DNA of 64,000 nt from Vibrio chagasii. Its GTDB lineage: Bacteria; Pseudomonadota; Gammaproteobacteria; Enterobacterales; Vibrionaceae. Both the position numbers and the translations under genes were made by a program. Every line of letters starts with the position of its first letter. The first letter of the stretch is position 1. Positions 17,395 through 27,241 of the stretch are shown in pieces. The stretch spans positions 620,001 through 684,000 of the forward strand of contig NZ_AP025466.1 of the NCBI RefSeq assembly GCF_024347355.1, read 5' to 3'. Below the pieces are notes generated by a model. The model was not told where the DNA came from, did no database searches, and worked only from the letters and a program-made list of their open reading frames with translations.

Positions 17395-18651
17395 ATGCAA
17401 AACTTTTTCGAGTTTATGCTTGGCTTATTAAAAGAGCCAGCAATCATGGTGGGTTTAATTGCTTTCATTGGCTTGGTTGCACAGAAAGCAGATATTTCTA
17501 CCATTCTTAAAGGCACAATTAAAACCGTAATGGGTTTCCTAATTTTAGGTTTTGGTGCTGGTGCCTTAGTTGGTGCTCTAAATAACTTCTCAGTAGTATT
17601 TACTGAAGCATTCGGCGTAAGTGGTGTTATTCCAAATAACGAAGCAATTGTGGCGTTAGCACAAGAAGCATTCGGTTATGAAATGGCTCTAATTATGTTC
17701 TTCGCATTCGTTGTGAATATTTTATTGGCTCGTTTAACACCTCTAAAATATATTTTCTTAACGGGTCACCACACAATGTTCATGTCTATGCTGGTTGCAG
17801 TTATCCTGTCTACAGCGAACATTCAGGGCACGGCTTTAGTCGCAATTGGTTCGATCATTGTGGGTTCACTGATGGTCATCATGCCTGCACTTGCTCAGAA
17901 ATACACAGAGAAAGTAATGGGTACCGATCAACTAGCGATGGGTCACTTCTCAACATTCTCATACCTGGTATCTGGTTTCATTGGTAGCAAGTTTGGTGAC
18001 ACGTCGAAAACAACTGAAGACATCAATGTGCCTAAGAGCCTAATGTTCCTACGTGACACGCCTGTCGCAGTAGCAACAACCATGGCAATCTTCTTCATGT
18101 TTGCTTCGATTGTCGCTGGCGGTGAGTTCGTAGAAACCGTTTCAAATGGTCAAAACTGGGTTGTGTTCACATTCATGCAGTCTCTTGTGTTTGCCGGCGG
18201 TGTTTACATCGTACTGCAAGGTGTGAAGATGTTGATTGCTGAAATCGTTCCTGCATTTAAAGGTATCTCAGACAAGCTAGTACCGGGTGCAAAACCGGCT
18301 CTAGACTGCCCTATGGTATTCCCTGTAGCACCAAACGCGGTACTTATTGGCTTCCTTTGTTCTTTCGCTGCTGGCCTACTAGCAATGGCAGTACAAGGCG
18401 CACTTGGCTGGACAATTATTGTAGCGGGCGTTGTTCCTCACTTCTTCGTAGGTGGTGCAGCGGGCGTTTACGGTAACGCAACTGGCGGTCTACGTGGTGC
18501 GATTCTAGGTTCATTCACTCAAGGCCTATGTATCTCTTTCTTGCCTATGCTACTGCTTCCTGTTCTTGGCGGACTTGGCCTAGAAGCAACAACATTTGCT
18601 GACTTCGACTTCGGTGTGGTTGGTCTGATTCTAGGGTGGATTGTTTCATGA
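17395..18651 (+). CDS. PTS IIC permease, ascorbate (UlaA/SgaT) family
   Basis: 418 residues with about eleven membrane segments and the SgaT-family segments LTPLKYIFLTGHHTMFMSM and VVPHFFVGGAAGVYGNATGG. It should translocate and phosphorylate L-ascorbate or a related compound. It is shorter than E. coli UlaA (about 465 aa), but both ends look natural. The stop codon overlaps the ATG of the IIA gene (ATGA), so translation is coupled. Confidence 0.88.
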   Translation: MQNFFEFMLGLLKEPAIMVGLIAFIGLVAQKADISTILKGTIKTVMGFLILGFGAGALVGALNNFSVVFTEAFGVSGVIPNNEAIVALAQEAFGYEMALIMFFAFVVNILLARLTPLKYIFLTGHHTMFMSMLVAVILSTANIQGTALVAIGSIIVGSLMVIMPALAQKYTEKVMGTDQLAMGHFSTFSYLVSGFIGSKFGDTSKTTEDINVPKSLMFLRDTPVAVATTMAIFFMFASIVAGGEFVETVSNGQNWVVFTFMQSLVFAGGVYIVLQGVKMLIAEIVPAFKGISDKLVPGAKPALDCPMVFPVAPNAVLIGFLCSFAAGLLAMAVQGALGWTIIVAGVVPHFFVGGAAGVYGNATGGLRGAILGSFTQGLCISFLPMLLLPVLGGLGLEATTFADFDFGVVGLILGWIVS

Positions 18652-19097
18652 GTTTATTCGATTTAGTCGGTAACCAAGGCGTTATCATCAACTCTGAAGA
18701 AAACCTAACGGTTGATGCTGCGATTGATGTGACATGTTCAACACTGCTAGCGAGCAACAAGATTGAAGCAAGCTACGTTGAAGCCATCAAACAAAAGCAC
18801 AAGGACATTGGCGCGTACTATGTTCTAGCTCCAAAGATTGCAATGCCTCATGCTCGCCCTGAAGACGGCGTAAACGAAGCATCACTACAGGTGACAATAT
18901 TCAAAAAAGGTGTTGATTTAGAGTCGGAAGATAACGGTGACGTTTACCTTTCCATCACTCTGGCGGCAATGGATTCAGATAGCCATATCCATACCATCAT
19001 GGCGCTATCTGAGCTGTTCCAAAATGATGATGACATTGATGCCATTATCGCTGCAGAAACAGAGCAAGAGATCATCGAGATCTTAAAGCGATACTAA
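18648..19097 (+). CDS. PTS IIA component, ascorbate (UlaC)/mannitol-type
   Basis: 149 residues of the mannitol/fructose-type IIA fold with the active histidine in IAMPHARPEDGV, which receives phosphate from HPr. The ATG at 18648 overlaps the stop of the IIC gene; an in-frame GTG at 18636 lies inside that gene and is less likely. This completes a three-gene PTS with none of the ulaDEF-type metabolic genes nearby. Confidence 0.88.
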   Translation: MSLFDLVGNQGVIINSEENLTVDAAIDVTCSTLLASNKIEASYVEAIKQKHKDIGAYYVLAPKIAMPHARPEDGVNEASLQVTIFKKGVDLESEDNGDVYLSITLAAMDSDSHIHTIMALSELFQNDDDIDAIIAAETEQEIIEILKRY

Positions 19098-19136
19098 CCT
19101 CGCTACAGTGCTCCTGAGCGAATAAGCCCCCAAATA

Positions 19137-19164
19137 AAAAGCGATAGCCTCGGCTATCGCTTTT
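19137..19164. terminator. Bidirectional terminator after the PTS operon
   Basis: AAAAGCGATAGCC (19137-19149) and GGCTATCGCTTTT (19152-19164) form a 13-bp stem. It serves the PTS operon and the convergent small lipoprotein gene. Confidence 0.9.
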
Positions 19165-19222
19165 CTGTCTCTGTTTAGTCGATGTCCGTTGATCATCAAA
19201 CTCGATTGATTGTACTTACCGT

Positions 19223-19525
19223 TTACTGAACGCTTAGTTTAATCATCTTAAAATCATAAAGACCGTCGTTAGCGGCTCTTTCCTTGAACAACAACTCTCC
19301 GTTATAAAACGTAAAAGCGAGAAGATCGCGCTCATATTCATAAATATAAGCAACCGATCCATCACTGTTGATGACCTGATCAGGCTGACCTAATCGATCA
19401 GTCACATCTTCAATGTTCGTTTGTCGATCGACTAGTTGTTCCAAACCGGCTTCATCGTAGCCACCTTCATCCATACAACCTGATAAGGCGGCAACCAAAG
19501 CTAGCAGTATGATTTTCGTTCTCAA
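19223..19525 (-). CDS. Small lipoprotein, SmpA/OmlA-like fold candidate
   Basis: 100 residues: signal peptide ending in the lipobox LSGC at about residues 14-17, followed by an acidic stretch. A segment, VTDRLGQPDQVINSDGSVAYIYEY, looks like the BamE/SmpA-type beta-alpha module seen in small outer-membrane lipoproteins. The +2 residue is Met-Asp, where Asp at +3 would not retain it at the inner membrane. No function is assigned. It is monocistronic. Confidence 0.65.
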   Translation of the reverse strand: MRTKIILLALVAALSGCMDEGGYDEAGLEQLVDRQTNIEDVTDRLGQPDQVINSDGSVAYIYEYERDLLAFTFYNGELLFKERAANDGLYDFKMIKLSVQ

Positions 19526-19639
19526 CAGCCTATTCCTTTAATGGTTTTTACAACCATATCAGTAGCCTTGCTCAATCACTGTAAGTTATCGTAAGCGCCA
19601 TGAATAAAATGAGAAGGGATTGAAACGACTCCAAGATCC

Positions 19640-20914
19640 TCACGTTTCGTAAATCGGGTAAGCCCACTTATCAGTCGATAGCTCAAAACAATACTGAGCG
19701 TGCTTCTTCAAACACTCAAACACTTCACGGTCGAGCTTATGGTTCTCAACATGCTCAGTCAAAATCGCCATCGCCTCTTCCAGTGTCATTCCCTTTCGAT
19801 ACGGACGAGACTGTGTCAATGCTTGGAACACGTCGACAACCGCTACAATTCGACTGGGCTGATCCAGTTCTTCTGCTGTTTTACCCATTGGATAACCAGA
19901 ACCGTCTAGCCTTTCATGATGATTCGACGCCCACTCACAAATCTGAGGTGAACTGAACAACTCTTGTAGTGCGAACCTTGTATCCGTTGCATGGCGCTTA
20001 ATACAGCAATACTCCTCATCAGTGAGTAAGTCTGGTTTGTGGAGGATATCACTTGGCGTTTGCAGCTTACCGATATCATGTACTAACCCTGCTAAATAGA
20101 GCTTACGCTGCGTTGTATATGAGTAACCCAGTTGCTTAGCTAAATACTCTGAAAGCTGCCCCACCTTCAACGAATGCTTAAAGGTAAACGAGCTCTTGGT
20201 ATCCACCACATTGGCAATAAACTCTGCAAAAGCGACCGTTTCATCCAACGACATCTGTTGAGAAAAGAAAGGCACGGGCTCAAAGTTATCCCTCATGTTT
20301 TCAATGTAAGGGATCTCCATCGAGAACCAGAAATCATCCAAGTCGACAAGCTCACACATATGTTGCACAAGGTTGGTTTCGAACATCTCGTCCGCTTGTT
20401 CAGTCAAACGTTCGATAATGCTCGCTTTTCCATCTGGGGTGAGGTTGCCATAGCGATCGGAAGAGGTGATGCCATAGAGATAGTCAACCCTATCGGCAAG
20501 CATGACAATCGCGGCCAGTTCTTTCTCTAATTCACTAATAGGTAACGCTTTAAGCTCCACCCAAGGAGTATGATGGTAAAGCACTGGTTTAGAGAATATC
20601 GAAAGTACGGGACACTCTTTTAATATTTGATAGCCTTTCTGACAATGGTGGTGGGTGGAGTCAGGAACAAAACCTGAGACCAAACTGAGCTGTTCATCAA
20701 CTTGGGATACACCACAATCGTGAATGAGCCCCAACGAGAACGCAAGCTGTGCTTGTTCCTCTTCCCAGCCCACACTAAGGGCACAGCGGTAAGCGATATA
20801 ACCGACTCGTTGCCCATGATTTTTGCTTTCAAAACCTACGTTATCAAGCGCCTTAGCTATACCGAATAGAGCCTTTCTAAGGTCTACGGTTACGTCTTGG
20901 CAGTGTTGATTCAT
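19640..20914 (-). CDS. HD-GYP domain protein, c-di-GMP phosphodiesterase candidate
   Basis: 424 residues with no membrane segment. A first HD domain has LIHDCG at about 63-68. A second, HD-GYP domain has LVHDIGK at 277-283 and HHERLDGSGYP at 332-342, so the metal-binding His-Asp and the GYP loop are intact. It should hydrolyse c-di-GMP to pGpG/GMP. The tandem of two HD domains in one soluble chain resembles the Vibrio two-HD phosphodiesterases. It has no operon partner. Confidence 0.88.
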   Translation of the reverse strand: MNQHCQDVTVDLRKALFGIAKALDNVGFESKNHGQRVGYIAYRCALSVGWEEEQAQLAFSLGLIHDCGVSQVDEQLSLVSGFVPDSTHHHCQKGYQILKECPVLSIFSKPVLYHHTPWVELKALPISELEKELAAIVMLADRVDYLYGITSSDRYGNLTPDGKASIIERLTEQADEMFETNLVQHMCELVDLDDFWFSMEIPYIENMRDNFEPVPFFSQQMSLDETVAFAEFIANVVDTKSSFTFKHSLKVGQLSEYLAKQLGYSYTTQRKLYLAGLVHDIGKLQTPSDILHKPDLLTDEEYCCIKRHATDTRFALQELFSSPQICEWASNHHERLDGSGYPMGKTAEELDQPSRIVAVVDVFQALTQSRPYRKGMTLEEAMAILTEHVENHKLDREVFECLKKHAQYCFELSTDKWAYPIYET

Positions 20915-21138
20915 TACTTAAGCCTAGAATTTTTATTGTTCTTATATATTTAGGCTGCCAATACTAATGCATAGTTAATGTTTATATACACAACTAATGT
21001 AAGGTTTAATGAGTTTCGTGATAGATCTAACGTATCACGGAAAAATCGTGCTACAAATGGTTGCATATTAAAAAACAGGCGACATTATGTTTTGCCGACT
21101 AAGATCCATCCAACTGAACCGTCAAAAAAAGGAAATGC

Positions 21139-21675
21139 ATGTTTAAAACAGTTATCGATGACGAATTGTCCATTGCTTTGGTTGAAGAACGTTTCGCCTC
21201 TCACTACGCGGAAATCTCACAAAGTCAAAATGAGTATTTAAGTCAGTGGCTTGCATGGCCGCCACATTGTAAAACCGAACAAGATTTTAGGCTCTTCGTG
21301 CAGCGCTCATTACACGATTACGCAGAAGGTAAAAGCATGACCTGTGCCATCGTGTACCAAGACAACATCGTTGGTAACTGTAGTTTCAATACCATTGATC
21401 ATGATATGCAAAAAGTAACGATAGGTTATTGGCTGTCTGAACCATACCAAGGAAGGGGAATTGTAACGCGTGTAGTTAAAAAGCTGATTGATATAGCTTT
21501 CAATGAGTTAGATATAGAGAAAGTTGAAATATCTGCCGCCGTTGAGAACCAAAGCAGCCGCAAGGTTTGTGAGCGCTTACAATTCAATTTAGAAGGCATC
21601 ATTACACGTAGCGAGAACTTGAACGGTCGTATCGTTGACCACGCAATCTATGGTCTTCACCGTTCAAAACAGTAG
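21139..21675 (+). CDS. GNAT acetyltransferase, RimL/RimJ-like
   Basis: 178 residues with the RimL-type GNAT signature: IGYWLSEPYQGRGIVTRVVKK (acetyl-CoA loop Q/RxxGxG/A as QGRGIV) and the late VENQSSRKVCERLQF segment. It should acetylate an N-terminal or small-molecule amine; RimL-type members modify ribosomal protein L12. The ATG has AAAGGAA upstream. It shares a strong terminator with the convergent sensor kinase gene. Confidence 0.85.
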   Translation: MFKTVIDDELSIALVEERFASHYAEISQSQNEYLSQWLAWPPHCKTEQDFRLFVQRSLHDYAEGKSMTCAIVYQDNIVGNCSFNTIDHDMQKVTIGYWLSEPYQGRGIVTRVVKKLIDIAFNELDIEKVEISAAVENQSSRKVCERLQFNLEGIITRSENLNGRIVDHAIYGLHRSKQ

Positions 21676-21690
21676 CCGTTTCCGGTTAAA

Positions 21691-21738
21691 AAAAACCACG
21701 GTTTGAACTAATCGGTGTCAGTTCAAACCATGGCTTTT
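21691..21738. terminator. Bidirectional terminator
   Basis: GGTTTGAACT (21700-21709) and AGTTCAAACC (21720-21729), extended by flanking A- and T-rich arms, lie between the acetyltransferase and the sensor kinase genes. Confidence 0.85.
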
Positions 21739-21781
21739 GTTTTTCCTAAACGAGTGTAGATTCAATAAAGATAAATAACGG

Positions 21782-23131
21782 TTAAGCCGCCTTAGCAATT
21801 ACAATCGTAAATTTAGCCCCACCATGACTGCTACCATCGATCTTGATACTCCAACCTAACTTCTTAGCCGCAGAGTTGGCAATGGCAAGCCCCAATCCAA
21901 AACCACCGGTTGAAGCGCTTCTGCTTGAGTCTAATCGAGAAAATGGAACAAAGACTTCATCACGACGCTCCTCTGGAATACCAGGCCCATTGTCCTCAAC
22001 GACTACTAACCAGCTTTCTGAGTTTTCATCTAAAGTCAGCCAAACGTGGTCTTTAGTATAGTTGCCAGCATTCTTAAGGATGTTATCAAACACTAAGCGA
22101 GCCATGGAGCAATCACACTTTATCGTGCTGTCTTGATTCACCTTTGATTCAAAGGTCACATTGTCCAACTCAGAATATCGAATCCGGTCTAAACAATATT
22201 CAAGTAAGCTCGCTCTTACTTTCACCAACTCGAAGAAGGAATTGTCCATAACATTCAACTTCGAGAGCATAATGATCTCTGATGTGAGTTCGTTGATATC
22301 GTCGACATAGGTATCGATATCATCGAAAAGTGCTTGATGCTGCTCAGGCGCTCCTCGTCTCAGTATGTCAGTCGCTAACTGTATTCGGCTCAACGGCGTG
22401 CGAACTTCATGGGGAATGGCTTGAGCAAATATATGGCTCTCTTTCACCTTACTTTCTATCTCTTCAGCCATGCAATTAAAACTGCTAGCCAACTCGGAAA
22501 CAGGATGAATATATTCAGTCTCAGAACGCGTACTCAGTTTACCTTTACCAAACTGTTTCTGCTTCTCAACTAACGACTCAATCCTCTCTTGAAAGCCCCT
22601 AACCGGTAAGTAAACACTAGCTCCAATCGCAATGATGACCGCGAGCAGAAGTCCAAGTAAAAAATGCCGCTCTGAATCCTCATACCATTCAATTTCAGGA
22701 GAAAAGAAATCCCCGACTTCACAAAATGCAAAGCTAAACTTGGAATTCGGCAGTTGGTACACAGCCGAGTACAAATTGTTTTCGCTGAGGTAAATAGGCA
22801 CACCGTTTAAGATGGTATGCAACTCACATCGTTGACAAGGAGGTTCTCCCGACCAATTCTCTAACAGGCGTAAATTGAAAATAAAAAACTGTTGGTGACC
22901 TGTTCTATCGAGTTCCTTGTAGAGCGAATCTTCTTTGTCGCGATGCAGGATATACTGTTCAACAAAGTACAACCCATCATTGAGAAAAGTCTCAATCTCT
23001 GTTCTTCGCATATGTCCTTCACCAAGGTGTAGGAACAAAAAGATTGTCGTCGACATCCCTGTAACAATACCAAGGTAGAGCCGAGCAAACATCGAAACAG
23101 AGCGAAGCCTCTCTTTAATAAATTTAAGCAA
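21782..23131 (-). CDS. Sensor histidine kinase, RstB-like
   Basis: 449 residues. TM1 lies at about 16-36, a periplasmic domain at 37-158, TM2 at 159-178, then HAMP, HisKA with H241 in IPHEVRTPLSR, and an HATPase domain with the N, G1 (VEDNGPGIP) and G2 (GFGLGLAIA) boxes. The last part closely resembles RstB. The periplasmic domain carries an unusual PPCQRCE motif (C99, C102) plus C137, which could sense redox or metal. The start overlaps the response-regulator stop by 8 nt, so the pair is coupled. Confidence 0.9.
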   Translation of the reverse strand: MLKFIKERLRSVSMFARLYLGIVTGMSTTIFLFLHLGEGHMRRTEIETFLNDGLYFVEQYILHRDKEDSLYKELDRTGHQQFFIFNLRLLENWSGEPPCQRCELHTILNGVPIYLSENNLYSAVYQLPNSKFSFAFCEVGDFFSPEIEWYEDSERHFLLGLLLAVIIAIGASVYLPVRGFQERIESLVEKQKQFGKGKLSTRSETEYIHPVSELASSFNCMAEEIESKVKESHIFAQAIPHEVRTPLSRIQLATDILRRGAPEQHQALFDDIDTYVDDINELTSEIIMLSKLNVMDNSFFELVKVRASLLEYCLDRIRYSELDNVTFESKVNQDSTIKCDCSMARLVFDNILKNAGNYTKDHVWLTLDENSESWLVVVEDNGPGIPEERRDEVFVPFSRLDSSRSASTGGFGLGLAIANSAAKKLGWSIKIDGSSHGGAKFTIVIAKAA

Positions 23132-23813
23132 CCAGCATGTACCCCTTATTACGTACCGTGCGTATTAACTGTTTGTCTTTTGCGTGAACGCGCAGCTTTC
23201 GGCGTAAACCTGATACACGCATATCAATCGAACGATCGTTAAACGCGTAATCTATTCCTCGAAATAGCTGGCAACATTGGTCACGGGTAACGACTTGGCA
23301 AACATTCTTAACAAGAAGGTTCAAAATCTCAAACTCTGCGGATGTGAGTTTCAAGTTTTGTCCGTATAAAGTGGCACTTTGGGCTGCGCTATTGATGACG
23401 ATCTCACACTGGTTTTCTGACACCGTTTCCACCGTTGTTGTAACCGGCGTTGCACGTCTCAACAGAGCTTCGATTCGGGCCAGCAATGCATGCCCTCGTA
23501 TCGGCTTAGCCACATAATCATCAGCACCGAACTTAAATAAGCTTACTTCACTCATTTCATCTGCAGAGGCAGTCAGCACTAAGATCATTCCATTGTAAAA
23601 CTCACGAGCCTCTCGGCAGATTTGTGCGCCACTCATACCTGGTAGCATAAGGTCCAATAGCACTAAATCAGGTTCAATACTTCGGATAGCTTCAAGTGCC
23701 AAGTTTCCCTCATGAACGACGCTCACTTCATACCCTTCTGCTTCTAGGTAGAGTGTGGTTAAGCGAGCGATCTCTTGGTCATCTTCGACAATGAGTACTT
23801 TGGTTTTCGACAT
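23124..23813 (-). CDS. OmpR-family response regulator, RstA-like
   Basis: 229 residues: receiver domain with the DD pair near the start, phospho-acceptor Asp in LVLLDLMLPG at about 54, and a C-terminal winged helix ending IRTVRNKGYML. The ATG at 23813 has GGTGAT before it; an in-frame GTG at 23822 is weaker. It is the first gene of a two-gene operon with its kinase. Repeated TACAT...GTTTACAAAA elements in the upstream region are candidate binding sites for it. Confidence 0.9.
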   Translation of the reverse strand: MSKTKVLIVEDDQEIARLTTLYLEAEGYEVSVVHEGNLALEAIRSIEPDLVLLDLMLPGMSGAQICREAREFYNGMILVLTASADEMSEVSLFKFGADDYVAKPIRGHALLARIEALLRRATPVTTTVETVSENQCEIVINSAAQSATLYGQNLKLTSAEFEILNLLVKNVCQVVTRDQCCQLFRGIDYAFNDRSIDMRVSGLRRKLRVHAKDKQLIRTVRNKGYMLVA

Positions 23814-23927
23814 ATCTATCACCAGTATTTATTAAAAGCGTGGGCAGTATATATACTGGTCATATATCATCAATATTGTTATTAGAGTCAACACTTTACC
23901 GTACGCAAAACATAGTAATCATATTTG

Positions 23928-24094
23928 TACATCTACGTTTACAAAATCAGACACCAGGTCGTCTGTAAGCTCCGATTTATATAGGCTCCGCAAAATGACA
24001 CCGATTGCATTTAATGACGTATCCCATCCTAATCGCTTACACTTGCTTTATTTTCTTACCCACACTTACATTAAAATTGTTTACAAAAAACAAT
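23928..24094. promoter_or_regulatory. Repeated elements between the response regulator and the 185-aa gene
   Basis: TACAT-N4-GTTTACAAAA at 23928-23946 and TACAT-N7-GTTTACAAAA at 24067-24088 share both half-motifs. The second overlaps a palindrome ATTGTTT/AAACAAT (24076-24082, 24088-24094). They lie in the 525-base divergent region (23823-24347). The first resembles the E. coli RstA box but is two bases longer. The rest of the gap shows no ORF. Confidence 0.4.
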
Positions 24095-24347
24095 CAAATC
24101 AACCATCTTTCAACCTGTTACACCTCAGTTTATAAAACCAAGGAATAAACTCCATTTAGATAAAAAAACCAGAAAGTTCGACTGACCACTAAAGGAAACC
24201 GATTACCTGCATCACTCATCAGCACTTTCCTTTTTCTCTCCCCCATTCCTTCCTATAAAGTCATTACCACTTCAAGTAACATTCACAAAATCAATAGATC
24301 GCTTTGTAATTTGTCATTTAATCACTCCTTAGAGGGACCCTCTTAAA

Positions 24348-24905
24348 ATGAATAAACCGCTTCCATTGTTACTGGCTACGTCTGCTTTATTTTCAGCACA
24401 ATTATTTGCTGATACTGATAAGCAAGAAACGATAAAAAAGATTCAATCTCAGGTGAGTTCTTGGATTGATATTCAGGTCGCTCCGCAAAGCAGCATTATT
24501 CAAAAAATGGTCTTTGATTGTGAGTTCTACAGTGCAACGCCTTATATCAAGTCTCCAGATGGCAGTGAAAGCAGTTCAGGCTCATACCGTTTCTACTCAC
24601 AAAAAGGGGGATTAGGTACCGTTACTGAACCGTTTACGACTCAGCCACTGCCTGAATTAACCATGTGCTTAAAAGAAGACTTCACCCTAGCGAATCAAGA
24701 CCAAGCGCAACTCCTATTTGAAGCTATCGAAACGGTCTATCCAAATCATTCTATGTTTGATGAGAACTTCCCTAAGGAAATCATAAAGAAACCAAATGGA
24801 TGGCATTTTATTGATGGTGAAATCTTCGATGATAAAAAAGGCTATATCATCGAGACAACTCCGCAAGGGAAAGTGACCAAGATCATCCGCTCATTAAACC
24901 TATAA
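24348..24905 (+). CDS. Periplasmic protein of unknown function
   Basis: 185 residues with a signal peptide (LLLATSALFSAQLFA, cleavage before DTDKQ). The mature part has two cysteines (near 58 and 105) that could form a disulfide and a C-terminal PepSY-like beta segment (KKGYIIETTPQGKVTKI). No family is recognised. It is divergent from the RstAB-like operon and lies downstream of the repeated elements, so it may be a target of that system; this is inference from position. Confidence 0.7.
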   Translation: MNKPLPLLLATSALFSAQLFADTDKQETIKKIQSQVSSWIDIQVAPQSSIIQKMVFDCEFYSATPYIKSPDGSESSSGSYRFYSQKGGLGTVTEPFTTQPLPELTMCLKEDFTLANQDQAQLLFEAIETVYPNHSMFDENFPKEIIKKPNGWHFIDGEIFDDKKGYIIETTPQGKVTKIIRSLNL

Positions 24906-25015
24906 ACACACCTTTCTCAATAATATGGAGAGGGTTTGATTTGTATTAATAAGTCACCGAAGTAGGCTGCCTGCTCGGTGGCATCCAACTAAAACTTCCT
25001 CACGTAGAGTCCAGC

Positions 25016-26959
25016 ATGATGACAAGTTATCAATCTTTCGAGTACCTAAAGTGTCCTATTTGGATATATGACATCGATAACAAAAGAATCACATGGGCAA
25101 ACCAAAGTGCTCTTCCTTTGTGGGAGGCGGAATCTTTGTTTGAACTGACGTCACGCGACTTTAGTGTCGAGATGTCAAAGGCAATAGAGGCGACTCTCGA
25201 AGAGTATCAAAGACAATTTCTACGTGGTGAAAGCATCAAAACATGGTGGAACTTCGCCCCCAAATACATAGCCAAGCGCGCACTATGCCAGTTTTCTGGT
25301 ATCCCTTTACCTGATGCTCGAACGGGCATGTTAGTTCAATTTGTTGCCGAAGAAGGCAGTCTTAAGCAGGATCTCGCTTTCTCAGACGGAGCGAACCTTT
25401 CTCTACTATTTGACCGCTCAGGTAAGATAGTAAGTACTAACTCCGCGTTTAACCAAAACTATGGTTCACCATTTACCACCCTCTCCGATTTTCTTTCCAG
25501 CGAAGAAACTGCAGCCCATTGGCTATTTTCAGCACGAACAGGGCAAGAGATCCTAGAAGAAGTGAGCTGTACCATAGGTGACAAAACCCATCACTTTGAC
25601 GTTCAAGGTAAGTGGCTGTTCGACAAGAGTGAGCTACTGTTAGACCTAACCTGTACCACCAAGCAAAAAGAAAAGCTGATAAAAGCTAGGTACAACGCGG
25701 AGCACGATTGCTTAACAGAGCTTCATAACCGCAGAGGGATCACCAACTTACTACAAACCAGTATTGCCTACCGCTCTCCTTTTGAGTTGATGTTTGTTGA
25801 CCTTGATGGCTTTAAGCTCGTCAATGACACCTATGGGCATAGCGTGGGAGACCAGCTACTAAAACAAGTCGGTGAGCGCCTAAAACAACTAGTTGATGAA
25901 ACCTGCATGATTGGTCGCTTTGGTGGCGATGAGTTCATCGTGATTGCTCACGCATGTCGAAACCAAAACATCCCACTGCTTTGCACACGCATTATTGATG
26001 CATTAAACCGAAGTTTTCACATCAGTGGTATTGGTACTCTGTCTGTGGGTTGCAGCATAGGTACTGCAAACTTTCCAGATAATGCCATAGACCAAGAGTC
26101 ATTACTCAAACAAGCGGGCATGGCAATGCATATGGCAAAAGCTAACGGACGTAACCGCTTCCAAACTTTCACCCCTAGCTTAGCTCGTGCACTTCATCGA
26201 AAAGTAGAAATTCGCCATCGTTTAGCTCGCGCTCTAGAGAATGAAGATCTTGCACTGCACTACCAACCAATCATGAATACCAACAGTGATAAAGTGAAAG
26301 GGTTTGAAGCACTGCTACGCTGGTCAGATAAAGATTTAGGAGACATTAGACCTGACGAGTTTATCGCTCTAGCAGAAGAAACAGGTCAGATTGTTCCGCT
26401 TGGAAAGTGGGTGCTCAACTCCGCACTTAAGCAGCTATCCATTTGGCACAGAAAATTTGATAACCAGCTAATGATGAGTATCAATATCTCCAGTATTCAA
26501 ATGCATGCAACCTTTGCAGACCAACTATCTGCAATGCTCAACTTCTACAATATCCAGCCTCAGAGTATCGCCCTTGAGATCACTGAGTCATCCATGATTT
26601 TCAAACATGGTGAAGTTAGACAAGCGTTGTGCGACATTGCCAAGTTGGGTGTGGAGCTGCATCTGGATGATTTTGGTACTGGTTACTCTTCTCTATCTAT
26701 GTTGCATGACCTACCTATTAGTACCGTTAAGCTTGATAAAAGTTTTGTGCACGGGTCACACAAAGGCAGCAAAGCCATTGTTCAAGCAACCCAAGCTATC
26801 TGTGACAAGTTAGGGCTAAAAGTGGTCGCGGAAGGTGTTGAGACAGAAACGCAGAAGGACTTCTTGGTCGACTGTGGTTACCAATATCTACAGGGGTTCT
26901 TATTTAGTAAACCAATCCCTTCAAATGAAGTCGAAAGCAAATTTTTATTCCTTCGATAA
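25016..26959 (+). CDS. PAS-GGDEF-EAL bifunctional c-di-GMP protein
   Basis: 647 residues, soluble. A PAS-like sensor domain covers about 1-120 and a second less clear one about 120-220. GGDEF follows at about 230-390 with an intact FGGDEF but no RxxD inhibitory site, then EAL at about 400-645 with FEALLRW, a DDFGTGYSS loop, KLDKSFV, AEGVET and QGFLFSKP. Both catalytic cores look complete, so it may make and break c-di-GMP. It follows the 185-aa gene by 110 bases on the same strand. Confidence 0.9.
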   Translation: MMTSYQSFEYLKCPIWIYDIDNKRITWANQSALPLWEAESLFELTSRDFSVEMSKAIEATLEEYQRQFLRGESIKTWWNFAPKYIAKRALCQFSGIPLPDARTGMLVQFVAEEGSLKQDLAFSDGANLSLLFDRSGKIVSTNSAFNQNYGSPFTTLSDFLSSEETAAHWLFSARTGQEILEEVSCTIGDKTHHFDVQGKWLFDKSELLLDLTCTTKQKEKLIKARYNAEHDCLTELHNRRGITNLLQTSIAYRSPFELMFVDLDGFKLVNDTYGHSVGDQLLKQVGERLKQLVDETCMIGRFGGDEFIVIAHACRNQNIPLLCTRIIDALNRSFHISGIGTLSVGCSIGTANFPDNAIDQESLLKQAGMAMHMAKANGRNRFQTFTPSLARALHRKVEIRHRLARALENEDLALHYQPIMNTNSDKVKGFEALLRWSDKDLGDIRPDEFIALAEETGQIVPLGKWVLNSALKQLSIWHRKFDNQLMMSINISSIQMHATFADQLSAMLNFYNIQPQSIALEITESSMIFKHGEVRQALCDIAKLGVELHLDDFGTGYSSLSMLHDLPISTVKLDKSFVHGSHKGSKAIVQATQAICDKLGLKVVAEGVETETQKDFLVDCGYQYLQGFLFSKPIPSNEVESKFLFLR

Positions 26960-27241
26960 GTCAATGTTACTCACTTGAAATGGCAAGTAAACAATAGTGA
27001 CGAGTATCGGCTCAAGCATCGTGTATTTGGCCTAACAACCTGCTTGAACATGCGAGCTATTCACACTCATCTGCAGTATGCTTCTCACTCATAAAATCTC
27101 GACTTTGTCTCAATACTTCAGTTAGTTACCCGCTTTTTATGTCAATTTTTGTTCAGCTCAAATGTAACCTTTTGGCGACTCATATTTGAGCTTCGATATT
27201 TTGTAGACTGATTTCGTCCATACAAAATGAGAAAGAGAATC

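Noticed and set aside
23928..23946. Exact RstA box
   Set aside because: The spacing between TACAT and the GTTTACA half is two bases too long for the E. coli consensus.
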